Source: Microstegium vimineum (Eukaryota > Streptophyta > Magnoliopsida > Poales > Poaceae). From it: a stretch of 64,000 bases of DNA. Every line of letters starts with the position of its first letter. Position 1 is the first letter of the stretch. Where the stretch lies: assembly GCA_022036555.1 (NCBI GenBank), contig CM039128.1, forward strand, positions 25,676,719-25,740,718, written 5' to 3'. The notes beneath the pieces are model-generated. The model did not search any database and was not told where the DNA came from. It worked only from the letters and a program-made list of their open reading frames with translations. Both the position numbers and the translations under genes were made by a program. Positions 11,617 through 22,329 of this stretch are shown here, in pieces.

Positions 11617-12582
11617 GGCTTCCTATTTGGGATCGAGGGTGGCGCTGATCGTCAGCGCCTTTCCATCCGCGTGGCCGAGGTCGAGCGGGATGGTCTTGGT
11701 GTCCTCCGCAGGCTTGAAGCTGCCAGCGTGTCGCTTGGGGTCGGGGATCTCCTTAGAGAAGCCGTCGAGGGCCGCGAGGATGGCCGACTCCTCGATCGCC
11801 TCGGCGTTTTCCACGCATTCGACGTTGCAGTCGTAAGCGTGCTCGTAGGAGGTGTCGACGGTGATGACTGCCTCTGGCCCTGGCATCTTTAGCTTGAGGT
11901 AGGCGTAGTTCGGGATTTCCATGAACTTGGCATACCCGGGTCGACCGATGATGGCGTGGTAGATGCCACGGAACGCAACCACCTCGAAGGTCAGATCTTC
12001 CTTCCGGAAGTTCGAGGGGGTGCCGAAGCAGACGGGCAGCTTGATGCGGCCAATGGGGAGTGCCTTCTTCCCTGGAACGACCCCGTGGAATCCCCCCGCG
12101 CTGGGCAGGAGCATAGTACTCGGGATCCCCAGGAGGTCGAGGGTCTCGGCGTAGATTATGTTGAGGCTGCTTCCCCCATCCATAAGTACCTTGGTGAGGC
12201 GGGTGTTGAGTATGATCGGGTCGACGACGAGCGGGTAGACCCCCGCGTTGGGGACGTGCTTGGGGTGGTCGTCCTGGTCGAAGGTGATCGGCGTGTGGGA
12301 CCAGTCGAGGTATCGAGGAGCCTGGGTTCGGACGGAGAAAACCTCTCGACGCTCGCTCTTGCGCTGACGCGTATTGAGTCGGGTCAAGGGTCCCCCGTAG
12401 ATCATGTAGCAGTCGTGAATCTCGGGGAAGCCCCCGTTCTTGCCATCATCCCCGTCGTGTGGATCCCCCTTCTTTTTGTCTTTCTTGAAGCCAAGAGAGT
12501 CGAAGTACCTTTTGGGCATGCGACAGTCCTCGAGGCTGTGGTTGGCTGGTCCCTTGTGATAGGGGCAGGGTTTTTTCAGCAT
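11617..12582 (-). pseudogene. Element A aspartic protease region
   Basis: An open frame of 319 codons between gag zinc region and RT, 12582-11623. It starts at the zinc-knuckle-like segment (CPYHKGPANHSLEDC) and contains the protease active site KVLMDGGSSLNIIY (about 12155-12195), with the Asp-Gly-Gly form usual in Tat elements rather than Asp-Ser/Thr-Gly. The flap-like IIGRPGYAKFMEI follows. It cleaves the Gag-Pol polyprotein. A single TAG separates it from RT. Confidence 0.88.
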
Positions 12583-14735
12583 CTTGTCGAAGATGCCCCC
12601 GTCGAGAGGGGGACCTCGAGGCTTCTTCTTGTCTATCGCAGCGACAAGGTCGTCGGGCTCGACGTCGTGTCAACCCGGCTGGTTCTTGTTGTTGTTGTTG
12701 TTGTTGTTGCTCCTCTTGGGCCTATTATTCAAGCCCCCGGGCTTGTCCGCCTTGGTCTTCCCCTTGTTTGGGGATGCATAGAAGAACGCGCCAACGGCTT
12801 CCTCACCGGCTGCGTAGTTGGCGACGATGTCCATGAGCTCGTTGGCGGTCTTGGGGGTGTTCCGTCCCAGCTCCCGCACCAACTCCTTGCAGGTTGTCCC
12901 GGCGACGAACGCCGTGATGACATCATGATCAGAGGTGTGGGTTAGCTCAGTACGCTGCTTGGAGAACCGTCAGGTGAAGTCGCGGAGGGTTTCCCCTGGC
13001 CTCTGCTTGCAGCTGCGGAGATCCCAGGAGTTTCCGGGCCGTACATAGGTGCCCTTGAAGTTCCCCGCGAGGATCCTGACAAGGTCGGACCAGCCATGGA
13101 TCAAGTCCGGGGGGAGCTCCTCGAGCCATCTTCAAGTTGTGTCGGAGAGGAAGAGCGGGAGTTGCCGAATGATGACATGGTCATCGTCGGCTCCTCCTAG
13201 CTAACATGCTAGCCTGAAATCAGCAAGCCAGAGCTCCGGCTTGGTTTCGCCATTGTACTTGACCAGGCTGGTGGGTGGACCGAAACGAACAGGCAAGGCG
13301 GTTTGCCGGATGGTCCTACCGAAGACTCGTGGCCCTGGTGGTTCCGGAGATCGACGTCGATCCTCGTCGCTGTCGTAGCGCCCACCTCGATGAGCACTGT
13401 AACCTCGAGCCTCAGCGTCACCGTGCCGGCATCGTTTGTTGTCGTCGATGTTGCGTCGCGCGTCTCGCGGTTGTCGGTTGTTGACGATGCGGTCTCGAAC
13501 TGGTTGCTGCTCCACTCTGCCTCGGGGCGCTTCGTCTTGGTGGACAGATACCTCTCGACCTTGTCGAGGGGGCACGTCTCGCCGCTCGGAAGCAGCTCCT
13601 CTGTGCCTCGAGGCTGAGCTCTCCGCCTGCTGTACGGCCGCGGTTTGGAGAAGCCCCTGGATTTCGTTCCTGATGCGCTGCGCTTGGGGCGTCGACGGTG
13701 CCGGCATGTCACGGAGAAGCATTGCGGCTGCGACGACATTTTGGCTAGCACAGTTGTAGACTCGGCGCTCGTTTGTCTCCTCCTCGACGATCTGCCGATG
13801 GACCTCCCGGGCTCGCTCGCGAGCTCCTCCACCCTGTGGGCGCCCGCGATCTCGCTCGAGGGCGTGCTCGAGCTGCTGAAGTTGTAGGCGCTCCTCCTCG
13901 AGCTTGGCGAGCAGCTCTCGGACTTGCGTGATCTGGACGTCCTGAGGGGGATCGGGTTTGTCAGGACTCGGGGGGTCGCTGTTTCACGCCGGTGTAGCGT
14001 TACCCCCTCCTCCTTCATCCGTGGCCGCGACGTCGTTGATGTCGTCCTGGAAATCAACCTGGCCGTCGAGGTGGAAGCATTCCCGGGTGGGATCGTAATC
14101 CTCATCGGGGGAGTCTGAGTCGGGGTAGCCATGGTAGAAGTTGGGGAAGATCCCCCGCGCTCCTCCTCCAGCCATCGCCGTAACGTGCCCTAGGTGCGAC
14201 ACCCTGGGGGCGGGGCTCGTCGCGGCTCCGGGCGCTCGTCCGGCGGAGGGGTGGTGACGAGGTTGATCGTCGCACGTAGAAGGTTCTCTGGGGACCCGTA
14301 ATGTGCCTGCATCTGTGGGCCTACAAAAGCAGAAAAGAGCCTGGCGCTGTTGTAGAGTCCGTGCGGAAATAGGTTGTGCGATGGCGTGGCCGGGTATGTC
14401 AGAGAAGCCACGGGGACCCTCTGAGATGATGGTATGGCAGAGCCAAAGTCCGGCTCAGCGAGGTACCAGCCCCCGACCCGCAAGCGTGGGTCAAACAGGC
14501 TCCCGAAGGGAGGAACTGTGTCACCAGCTGAGGCTGGGGAGACGGCATTCGGCGTCCCGGGATCCGCGCGGTGAAGAGTGCGGCGTCGTCGTTCGGGCCC
14601 CCTCCTGGTCGCAGGCGAAAGGCACGAGTGGTGGGACCGTCGTCTGGTCTTCCTTGGCCCCGGCGTTCCGGAGCTGCTGCTGTCCATGCCACTACTGGTG
14701 AGTAGGATCATGTTGTGGCCGTGGCCCAAGGACAT
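12583..14735 (-). pseudogene. Element A gag
   Basis: Structural capsid/nucleocapsid protein. A first ATG lies at 14733-14735, and a second plausible start at the MAGGGARGIFPNFYHGY segment near 14177. The N-terminal part is charged with a coiled-coil stretch (VRELLAKLEEERLQLQQLEHAL, about 13850-13930). The central part carries the retrotransposon gag domain (LVKYNGETKPELWLADF, FKGTYVRPGNSWDL, GETLRDFT, about 12930-13270). An Asn run encoded by eight GTT/TTG repeats (12685-12709, complement) precedes the protease region. Stops near 13985, 13203, 13131, 12973 and 12671 are all explained by single transitions (CGA to TGA, CAG to TAG, TGG to TGA). The frame is otherwise largely continuous. Confidence 0.85.
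12685..12709. repeat. GTT trinucleotide microsatellite in gag
   Basis: About eight tandem TTG/GTT units; on the coding (minus) strand they give a short poly-Asn run just before the protease region. Confidence 0.9.
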
Positions 14736-14855
14736 GAACTCTAGACTCCCAAACTAGATGGCGGTGTTTAATGGAAGCGACGGGATCGTGGAATCCATGT
14801 GGGAGAGTAGTTCAGAGTTGATCGACACGCAAGCCCCCCTACCTGGCGCGCCAAC
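14736..14855 (-). other. Element A leader and primer-binding site
   Basis: Immediately inside the 5' LTR the minus strand reads TTGGCGCGCCAGGTAGGGG (complement of 14836-14854), the position and style of a Tat-type PBS. I cannot assign the tRNA with confidence. The remaining about 100 bp lead to the first gag ATG. Confidence 0.7.
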
Positions 14856-16128
14856 TGTCGGTGTTATGACCCGGGGGGTCAAGACCACCAACTAGTGAAT
14901 TTGTATATTGCGTGCTCCCTCTCCCAGACGTGATGCAAGAAGAACACAAGATTTATCCTAGTTCGGGCACAGAAGGCCCTACGTCCAACGGGGGAGGATG
15001 GATTGTATTATCTTGCACCGAAGTGCTCGTACAGGGGGGGTACAAGCTGGTTTACACGGGGGTGCTCAGAGTGAGCTGAAGCCTAGGACTAGCAGGGCTA
15101 CCCTAGGTGATCGGTTGGTGGATTGCTTGAGGTGTCGATCAAGCAATCGGGTGAGGTGTGTGCCGATATAAGTGTGTCTCGGATCTTGGGTCCGAATGAT
15201 CCTCTTCTTTCCTTCTACCCTAGCGTCCCCTTTTATAGACCAAGGGGAGGCCTGAGAGTACAGTGATCCTAGACTGTAGAGGCATGGAGAGGTGTTGGTG
15301 GCGCCATGCTTGCGACGGGACGTTGATCACTGTAGCGGCGTGGCCTTCCCGTCCTTCCGGTGTTCAGGGCGTGGTGATGGCTGACTGGACACCGCCATAC
15401 AACATGATGCAGCAGGGTTGACCTTCAGAAGATGGGTGCGAGTGCCACAGCTGAAGCGGGACGGAGCGGACGAGACGGGTCCCATGCCGGAGTGGTTGGA
15501 GGCAGAGGTCGAGCCCCCTGGTCGAGGGGGGGGGTCGAGACCAGCGTGGCCCTGTCGTATCCCTGAAGACACAGTCGAGGGCTGTCCTGTTCATGGCTCG
15601 AGGGGGTGCCTCTGGAGTCCGTACCTGCGACGTGGCTACAGCGGCGGCACAGTTGACGGAGGTCCAGGGCATGGGTGGTGAGTTGACGGATCTGACTGCG
15701 GTAGTGGGCGCCCATGGCGTTAGGCGGGGGTAGGTAGATGCATCGGATCCCCTTTACCCCATACTAGGAGTAGGTGAGCTGATCGAGCCTCTCGCTCACG
15801 GGTCGTTCGTTCGACCCCCTGTCCGTCATTCGAGGGGTTGAGGCGGAGGGGTCGTTCGTTTGACCCCTGTCCGTCAGTCGAGGTGGAGGCGGGGGGTCGT
15901 TCGTTCGACCCCCTGTCCGTCAGTCGAGGCGGAGGGATCCTTCCTACTGTTTTTCCAGTAATGGGCCGGCCCATGACTGGTTGTTGTTGCTGGTGAGGGA
16001 GGCCTTCACGTGATGGGCCTTAATCCATTGTCTCGAACGGCTGATGGGATCCTGCCTTAAAAATGGTTGCTATGTTGAGCGTTAGTTTATCCCAGGTTTA
16101 GGGTACCCCCTTACCTTTGTACCCGACA
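14856..16128 (-). repeat. Element A 5' LTR (1273 bp)
   Basis: Matches 201-1513. On the minus strand its TATA box TATAAAAG is the complement of 15230-15237 and drives gag-pol. It has three units of the internal GC-rich repeat (about 15799-15940), one fewer than the 3' LTR. Confidence 0.93.
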
Positions 16129-16133
16129 CGTGG
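16129..16133. repeat. Target-site duplication of element A, right copy (CGTGG)
   Basis: Differs from the left copy CGCGG by one C-to-T change at a CpG. The unbroken family member supports CGCGG as the original. Confidence 0.75.
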
Positions 16134-16980
16134 ATCGCTGATGTGGCACTAGAGTAGCCCCTACTCCACCTCTAGCTATAAATAGACCCCTAGAGCTCCC
16201 TTCTTATTCATGCCTCATTTGAGAAATACTACTCTCTAGTCTCTTAGCGGAGCTCTTCAGTAGTGTTATGCTAGTTGGAGGAGAGTGGGGAATTCTTCTG
16301 GAGAAAGCCCCGGATCTGTCGAGAATCTTCTCCGGAGTTCTTCCTCAGTGGATGCGAGTCTCTTGTAAGTTTAGCACTTGTAAGTGACTTCTTCTGAGTT
16401 CTTTATAGCATTCAGTATTCTAAATCTGGTTTAGCTGTTATACAACTTTTCACGCTTGATCATCGCTTTGCTTTGAGTAAAGTGCTTTAATCTTAGGCCA
16501 AGGTTAAAGTAGTAAGATTAGTGTAGACGTGGTGTCTAAGATTAATCTTACCTTTGTAAACCGCTTATCGCACGGATTGTTTGTGGGTGCTAGTAGAAGG
16601 TGACAGATCTATCTACTCTCTGTATTCCACCACGTGTGTAAGATAAGTTCTTAAAAGGTAGGGCCTCAATACAACATGATGGAGCGGTCCGGTTAGAGTT
16701 TTCCCCTCTTTCTGATCTATCCCATCGCCTCCTGCAAGAGAAGGGCTGATAAGGACAGTATAACCAGTTATCCCTTGTTAGAGTTCTTTGCTATATCGAA
16801 CCTCTCAACCCAGTTATCATAGTATCCCTTGATCCATCATAGGACATATATATAATCCTAGTTAGATCACTTATCGTTCCCTGAGGAAAATACGATACCT
16901 GGAATACTCCAGGTGAAGTGCTACATCAGTATAATCTGTGCGCTTGTGGATTTATCCAACAGTCATAAGAAATACCAACA
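16134..16980 (+). repeat. LTR of gypsy family B (B-prime), right part
   Basis: Continues 1-200 after element A and ends AATACCAACA at 16980. The TATA box TATAAATAG is at 16177-16185, with R/U5 after it. It matches the inverse complement of 24477-25230. No primer-binding site follows 16980, so this is a solo LTR or a 3' LTR, not the 5' LTR of an element to its right. Confidence 0.87.
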
Positions 16981-17069
16981 ATCGTCTGTCTCTGTGACTC
17001 TGCCTGCTGCTTCTAGAAAAGCAGAAACTTCATCTGAAACGCATCCTGACGTGCCTGAGCGGCTAACTA

Positions 17070-18780
17070 CTAAGCAGTGAGTCTACGAATCTCCTCAACC
17101 TGTCTGCTCTGCTCCTCTGCCTGTCGTGACTGCTCCTCCTGCATCCTCATAAGGATGGTGAGAATAGTGCCCTCTGAAGTACCTGAGGCTGGAGCTGAAG
17201 CTGACCCATCGGCCTCGTGGTCGTGAGACCGGGGTGCATACTCGGGAACTGGCCTATAGTCCTTGTCAGAACTGTCTGAGGCTATGTCCTCTCTGTAGGT
17301 GGCCTCGGCAGCTGAATCGATCTGTGCATCAAGGTCTGCAAGCTCCGCCTGAGCGATCCGCTCAACTGTAGCATTTGTCTGCTCCTCAGTCTGTGGTGGC
17401 ACTCCTGTCTACCTGGTGTCTGGTCTGTAAGCTCGACTGGGACGAGGGAGGTTCCCGTGAATAACCAACTGGCGCATCTGGTACTCAGGGAACATGGTGC
17501 CTGACCGGGTAAGAGTGGTAATCATGGAAGGTGACCCGGCCCTGGAGACCATCAGGATAGAAATCCAATGGGCGTACTGCAACTGCCAGTGCCCACGGAA
17601 GCCTGCAGCTATGATGTCCTCCATCTCGCTGACTATCAAATCCTAGAGATCAAATTTCTCCATTCTGATCACGTGAGCTAGGAGCCACAACTGAAGTCGA
17701 GTGTGTGTGTGTCACGGGCTCGTACTTTGGGTAAGATAGTCCTCCTCAAAGCCTCGTGGAGAGTCCGAGCAAGTGGTGTGAGGTTGCGTGGAGTACGGCT
17801 CGAACCCTCATGTGGTCTATAGATGGCACTATCCCGTCGTGAGGTCGACGAGGTGCCTCCTGATCCCCGTAACACAAACTGTGGATCCTCGTCTCTGAGG
17901 CCTCCAGGTGGAAGATCTCCCTAAACCTCTGAGCTATGACTCTGTAGTCTCGACCTCTGAAGCCATAGTGAAAGAACTCGTGGTCAGGGGAGATCCACAG
18001 GGAGGCATAGAACTGTCGAACCCAGTCCTCCTGGTAGGTACCAGCTCGTCCCATCAACTCTATCAGGCCTTGAAGATACTGCAAGTGCAGAACTATCTCT
18101 GGACCACCGACACTCTCAATACGCCAGAGTGGGCACACGCGGTGTGCACGAAGTGGTGCATCTGTCTGGACGTATCCTTAGTAGAAATCCTCGTGCAGAG
18201 GTGTGTAGAAGGGAGGACTAGCACGAGGGTCTCTCTGAGGAGGAAACCAGGTCTAGAAGTCCACAAACCGAAGAAGCTGCACCTGCTTCGTTGTAAGCAC
18301 TCAAACCTGTTGCCTCACTGGGTCTGACAAACGAGGTCCTGGTGGACTGTCAGGTGCTCCTGACCCACAAGAGCATGTAACTCGACGAGCCATCAGCTCA
18401 ACAATCGAAGAGTGGCCCGCGACCTCTGTTTGCTCAGTCTCTGGAGCCTGCTCTGCCTCCTCTGACTCTATAGCCTCTGCGGGCTCTGTCTCTGGACGCG
18501 AGGGGGACACACGACGCGCTCCACGGCGAGAAGAGATCCTCAAGCCAGCACGACGTCCACCCTGCTCCGCTAGCTCTGCTGCCTCTGCCACTGCTAAGGC
18601 TGCCACAAAATCTGGATCCATGAGCGGCCTCTTTCGCTTCTTCGACACTAGCTTGGCCTAGCCCTTTCCCCGGTTGGTGGGAGGACGCGGTGGAGGTGGA
18701 GGGTCACCACCACTCCCGGGGACAAGACCTGCATTCTTCCTCCGCAGCATTGGTAGCCACGGGAAGATCAACTATCACTG
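17070..18780 (-). pseudogene. Decayed Athila-type extra ORF (retrotransposon protein, unclassified)
   Basis: Read on the minus strand: a basic N-terminus (SKKRKRPLMDPDFVAALAVAEAAEL, about 18570-18650), a middle part typical of these ORFs (GPEIVLHLQYLQGLIELMG, YQEDWVRQFYASLWI, YRVIAQRFREIFHLEAS, about 17860-18100), LTPLARTLHEALRRTILPK (about 17715-17780), IVSEMEDIIAAGFRGHWQLQYAHWI (about 17560-17640) and a Gln/Glu-rich coiled coil (about 17070-17160). Grass genomes carry many such ORFs linked to Athila-like gypsy elements. Several frameshifts and stops make it non-functional, and no credible ATG remains at the N-terminus. The family B LTR ending at 16980 cut off whatever lay downstream. Confidence 0.65.
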
Positions 18781-20060
18781 AAGGAATACCCAAGCAATCA
18801 CTGACACTGATCACACCAACTGTCCACTGTCAATGCCAAGCACAATCAATAGTGGCTCTGGAAGCCCTGGACTGTCACTCTCGAGGCTTTGCCTCGTTCC
18901 ATACTCGCAAGCTTTGCCCGAGTTTACTATCACTGCCTCTGTCACACTGACCCTGCTCGATTAGATAGAGATAGAGTTTAACCAATAAGCATATAACTAG
19001 GGATGGGAGATTCTATCATGAAGCATGAATTGGGTAAGCTAAGAAACGTGAACTGAGCATGCCAATACCTTTGACCAAGTGAGCAAACAAAAAATAGAAG
19101 AGGTAAGAGCCTCGATCAAATAGCCACATTCCGCAACCTAACAAGGAATTAGTGGAATTTGGTGAACAAAAAGGATTTTAGGGGAAGCAATGCTGGAATT
19201 TAGATCAATCCTAACGCAAACGGAGATCAAACAAAAGAAAGGGGAAATCTCCGAAGCAGAACAGGGCGTCACCCATGGCGGCGAAGGAGTCCCTCTGCGT
19301 GGCTTGAAACACAATCGTAGAGAGAGAAGGGAGAATGTGGCGGTGCTGGAAAGCAGCGGCGGAGAACAGGGGACTGGCGGCGGAGAGCAGCACGGCGGTG
19401 CTGGCGAGAGGTGGCGCTGGCAGGAGGCGACGCTGGTGAGGGGCGGTGCTAGCGAGGGGCGGCGCTGCGGCAGATAGGGCACGAGGAACCAGCGACGGCG
19501 TACAGAGTGATGCAACCGACCGAGATGAAGAAGATGGGGGTTTCAAAAAGATATACGCCTGTTAAGTCCGCGATGGACGCTCCGGATTGGAGCGACGGAC
19601 GCTCCGTCGGAGTGCGACGGACGCTCTACATCGTCCGACGGCATCATCCGTCGGGCTTACAGAGCGGGTGTGAAACGCCTAGACGCATTGACCGCGTCGG
19701 ACGCTCCGCGACGGACACTGGGGAGCATCCGTCGCCCTGCAGACAGGCAACGATTAATCAATGGACGATCGTGACGGACGGTGAGGCATTTGTCGCCGAG
19801 CATCCGTTGGCAGCGTCCGATGCCTTTAAAAATAGAGTTTTTCAAATCAGATTTTCGTGTCTTTCTCCCAACCAAGTTCCAATCCAAATAAGATTCAAAT
19901 AACACCTGATTGGACTTGATATGAGAACCATCTCTCAAACTCTCATTTTCAAATAGTTTGCCATAGGCTTTAAACTAGTTTTATCTCAAAATATTCGGAT
20001 GGAAGCACCAAGGAGACATCATCGGGCCAAGAGAGGGGTATAGAAACATCTTGATCTTGG
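18781..20060 (-). repeat. Probable Copia LTR and 3' region, minus strand, with GCGTCCGTCG motifs
   Basis: Downstream (minus strand) of the Copia RNase H fragment and a TTAGGGGGAGCATTCC polypurine stretch (complement of about 20061-20077). About 19560-19830 holds many copies of GACGGACGCT/GCGTCCGTCG, then a TATATC-like box and a GC-rich leader-like stretch (19260-19500) with CCGCC runs. I infer a degraded 3' LTR; its outer boundary is unclear, somewhere around 18960-19000. ORFs readable here look spurious. The part nearest 18781 is upstream debris of the Athila-type ORF. Confidence 0.5.
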
Positions 20061-20344
20061 AATGCTCCCCCTAAGTGGACGAACCCAGCGGATGCTCAAA
20101 CTTAACTGAAAAGAAACGGAAAACAACACATGCAATGCATTGCAAGAATTTGAATCTAGGTTGCTTGCAAGTTTAAACCATAATTGGACTTCTTCACACG
20201 TTTCAAAGATGGTTATTCCAACCATGTTAGCCAAGCCTATGTGCATTACTAATTAACATGATTATATTACATATGATGCAAGGTTGGTTCAGACAAGATC
20301 ATCTTTTAGTGAAGTTTGAGTGATCAAGCACATTCAACTCGCTT

Positions 20345-20554
20345 CTCAACCTACAAAAGGTGCTTCATCGAGTGGTTTAGTGAAGATATCTGCCAATTAA
20401 TTTTTGCTAGATACTCCCACTAGTGATATGTCTTTCCTAGCCACATGATCTCTAAGAAAGTGATGGCGAATATCTATGTGCTTGGTGCAAGAGTGTTGAA
20501 CCGGGTTATTATCAAGTTTTACGGCGCTTTCATTATCACACAAGAGTGGAACAT
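20345..20554 (-). pseudogene. Copia RNase H C-terminal fragment
   Basis: The minus strand reads CDNESAVKLDNNPVQHS, TKHIDIRHHFLRDHVARKDI and LADIFTKPLDEA, the conserved end of Ty1/copia RNase H. A TAA interrupts just before LADIF. The upstream part (RT) is missing because a solo LTR (H) begins at 20555. Confidence 0.85.
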
Positions 20555-21447
20555 TGTTGGCACAAATTACGACCCATTTTTATATAACTAAAATGCTGCC
20601 AATACCTCAGGATCAAGGAGAAAACAATCATCGTATGAGAATTCTTTATAAAATAACAAGTTCCACATGTCCATGAATATTTAATTGTAGATATGAAGAA
20701 ATGGAACAAAAGAGACCCAGTGGGACCCACATAGGGGGTCAGCCGACCACCCTGTGGGCCCACAGGTCTCCCCCTCGGCCATGATCCATGAGAAACACAT
20801 GAAAGTGAAATCCAACCCTCAGATCACTTTGTGTTTTCTCCCAACGGTTTACAAGCAATGCACAAGGATTCATGGGCCCACACCAAAGAGATCATCACGG
20901 CAACTACTTCAGAACCATCACCTAACACCTATGACGAGTGGGACTAGCACCAGGGAGCAAGAGGTGGGACAGAGACCCCTAGGGGGGGTCGGCCGACCAC
21001 CCCCTGGGCCCACCTAGGCCCCACTTAGTCCATAACCAGTGGGACCACACCCACAAGGTCAGGGAATGGCCCACTGGCCATAGGGGGGATCGACCGACCA
21101 CCCCCTAGGTTAGTTGGGTCCCCCCTCAACCGCCTCAGCAAGTTACACATGTTGGAAATCCAAGCCATCCATCTTATGTGGTTGTATGACGGTTTGATCC
21201 AATGGAGGAGAATTGAAGCTCCCTGGATCGATGACGTGGCGCTGGAATAGCCCTACTCCACCCCCACTATAAATAGAAGCCACTCTTGTTATCAAGTGGA
21301 GATTAGTATAGTGGTGTTGTCTAGTGTGGGAGTTAGAGTTGAGTTGAACTTGTCTCGGGTTTTCCGAAGTTGTCTTCCCGGAGGATCTGGTATAAGCTCT
21401 TGTATCTTTCCCCTTTTGGAAGACTTTACTTATTCAATATAATATTC
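20555..21447 (+). repeat. LTR H, solo and 3'-truncated, related to family B in U3
   Basis: Starts TGTTGGCAC inside the Copia fragment. TATA box TATAAATAG is at 21268-21276. U3 has three GGTCGGCCGACC-like palindromes (about 20738, 20988, 21091) and aligns with family B in CCCTCAACCGCCTCA and the TATA region, but R/U5 differs. No CA end or TSD is visible; it is cut where the inverted LTR G-prime begins at 21448. Confidence 0.7.
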
Positions 21448-22314
21448 TGAAGGACCGAGAACGGCGACCAGAGGGCGGGTGAATGGGAGCCTCAAATTTC
21501 TCTTGAAATATTCGGGCCACTCTTCCCAAAAGCCAAACCCAGTTGATGCGTGCTCAACATCCCCCGAGCAACGCGAACGGGGATTTAGACGGAATCGGAG
21601 AAATGAGAGCTCACCGGCAGTGGAGAGAAACTCACCGGAAACCTCAAAACACAGGTTCTCAACCCCTAGGGAAAAGAGGCAAGAGCCTAGGCAAAATAGG
21701 CGAAAACAGCAAGCGAAAGCAGCTGACGGTCCACTCTGTCAGGACCTCCGGACCATAGACCAGTGGTCTGGAGCCTTGGTCCGACGCTCTTCCTTGGATT
21801 CCCGAAGGAACACAGTAAGCGCCTGACCTCCGGACGACCTGCTCTGGACTAGTCCGGTGGTACCTCCGGACCAAGGAAGGTGGTCTGGTGCTCACTCCTG
21901 CTTCTGCGCCAAACAACACAGTANNNNNNNNNNNNNNNNNNNNNNNNNNNNNNNNNNNNNNNNNNNNNNNNNNNNNNNNNNNNNNNNNNNNNNNNNNNNN
22001 NNNNNNNNNNNNNNNNNNNNNNNAGCTTCGGAAAATATCTCCCGCATTTTGAATGGACGACCCCGCTTCTTGCCGGGAGTTGTTGTCGCCTCGACGCAAC
22101 CTCCAGTATTCCGCCACGTGCCATCCCCGCTTCCTCGGAAGCTTCGCCTAGGTTTTGTGCCCAAACCCTGGAAACCCGCCACCGGTAGCTTTGGGCTCAA
22201 CTACCGAACCCCGAGTTTTGCGACCCAAACTCGGAAACCAACGCGGATGGTTTTGAGGCCCAAACCACTCGACGCGAACCACCTTGTCTTCGTCCGGTCG
22301 GACTCTGAGTCCCT
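21448..22314 (-). repeat. G-prime: inverted LTR fragment of the Copia G family, with assembly gap
   Basis: Starts TGAAGGACCGAGAACGG, the inverse complement of the end of G's 5' LTR (40125-40141). The parts 21448-21640 and 22024-22314 align to G's LTR, but the segment between (about 21720-21900) carries TCCGGA-type repeats where G has GCGTCCGTCG repeats. Alignment stops at about 22314 (GACTCTGAGTCCC), so the first about 380 bp of the LTR are missing. Confidence 0.75.
21924..22023. other. Assembly gap (100 N)
   Basis: Exactly 100 N, the usual placeholder for an unknown length. It lies inside the repeat-rich U3 of G-prime. Protein predictions across it are meaningless. Confidence 0.99.
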
Positions 22315-22329
22315 GATCGTGACCTTTTA

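Larger units (their letters stand above)
201..16128 (-). mobile_element. Element A: Tat-lineage Ty3/gypsy retrotransposon with antisense accessory gene
   Basis: A nearly full-length element of 15.9 kb. Its LTRs are 201-1513 and 14856-16128, both TGTCGG...CCGACA, with TSD CGCGG/CGTGG. On the minus strand the order is gag, aspartic protease, RT, two successive RNase H domains, then integrase. The dual RNase H is the hallmark of the Tat lineage of plant gypsy elements. About 6.9 kb separates integrase from the 3' LTR; it holds an exact 104-bp tandem array and a spliced gene on the plus strand. The LTRs differ by about 15 substitutions in the first 440 aligned bases (hand count), so the insertion is not recent. 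Every disruption I could compare in gag-pol is a stop codon explainable by a transition. Confidence 0.93.

Noticed and set aside
11395..12945. Plus-strand ORFs of 142-329 residues opposite protease/RT of A
   Set aside because: Mirror frames of the minus-strand pol, which has all expected catalytic motifs.
18301..18648. Start codon at the SKKRKRP segment
   Set aside because: The codon there is GTG, not ATG, and the frame continues upstream to a TAG; in a plant this is a decayed ORF interior, not a real start.
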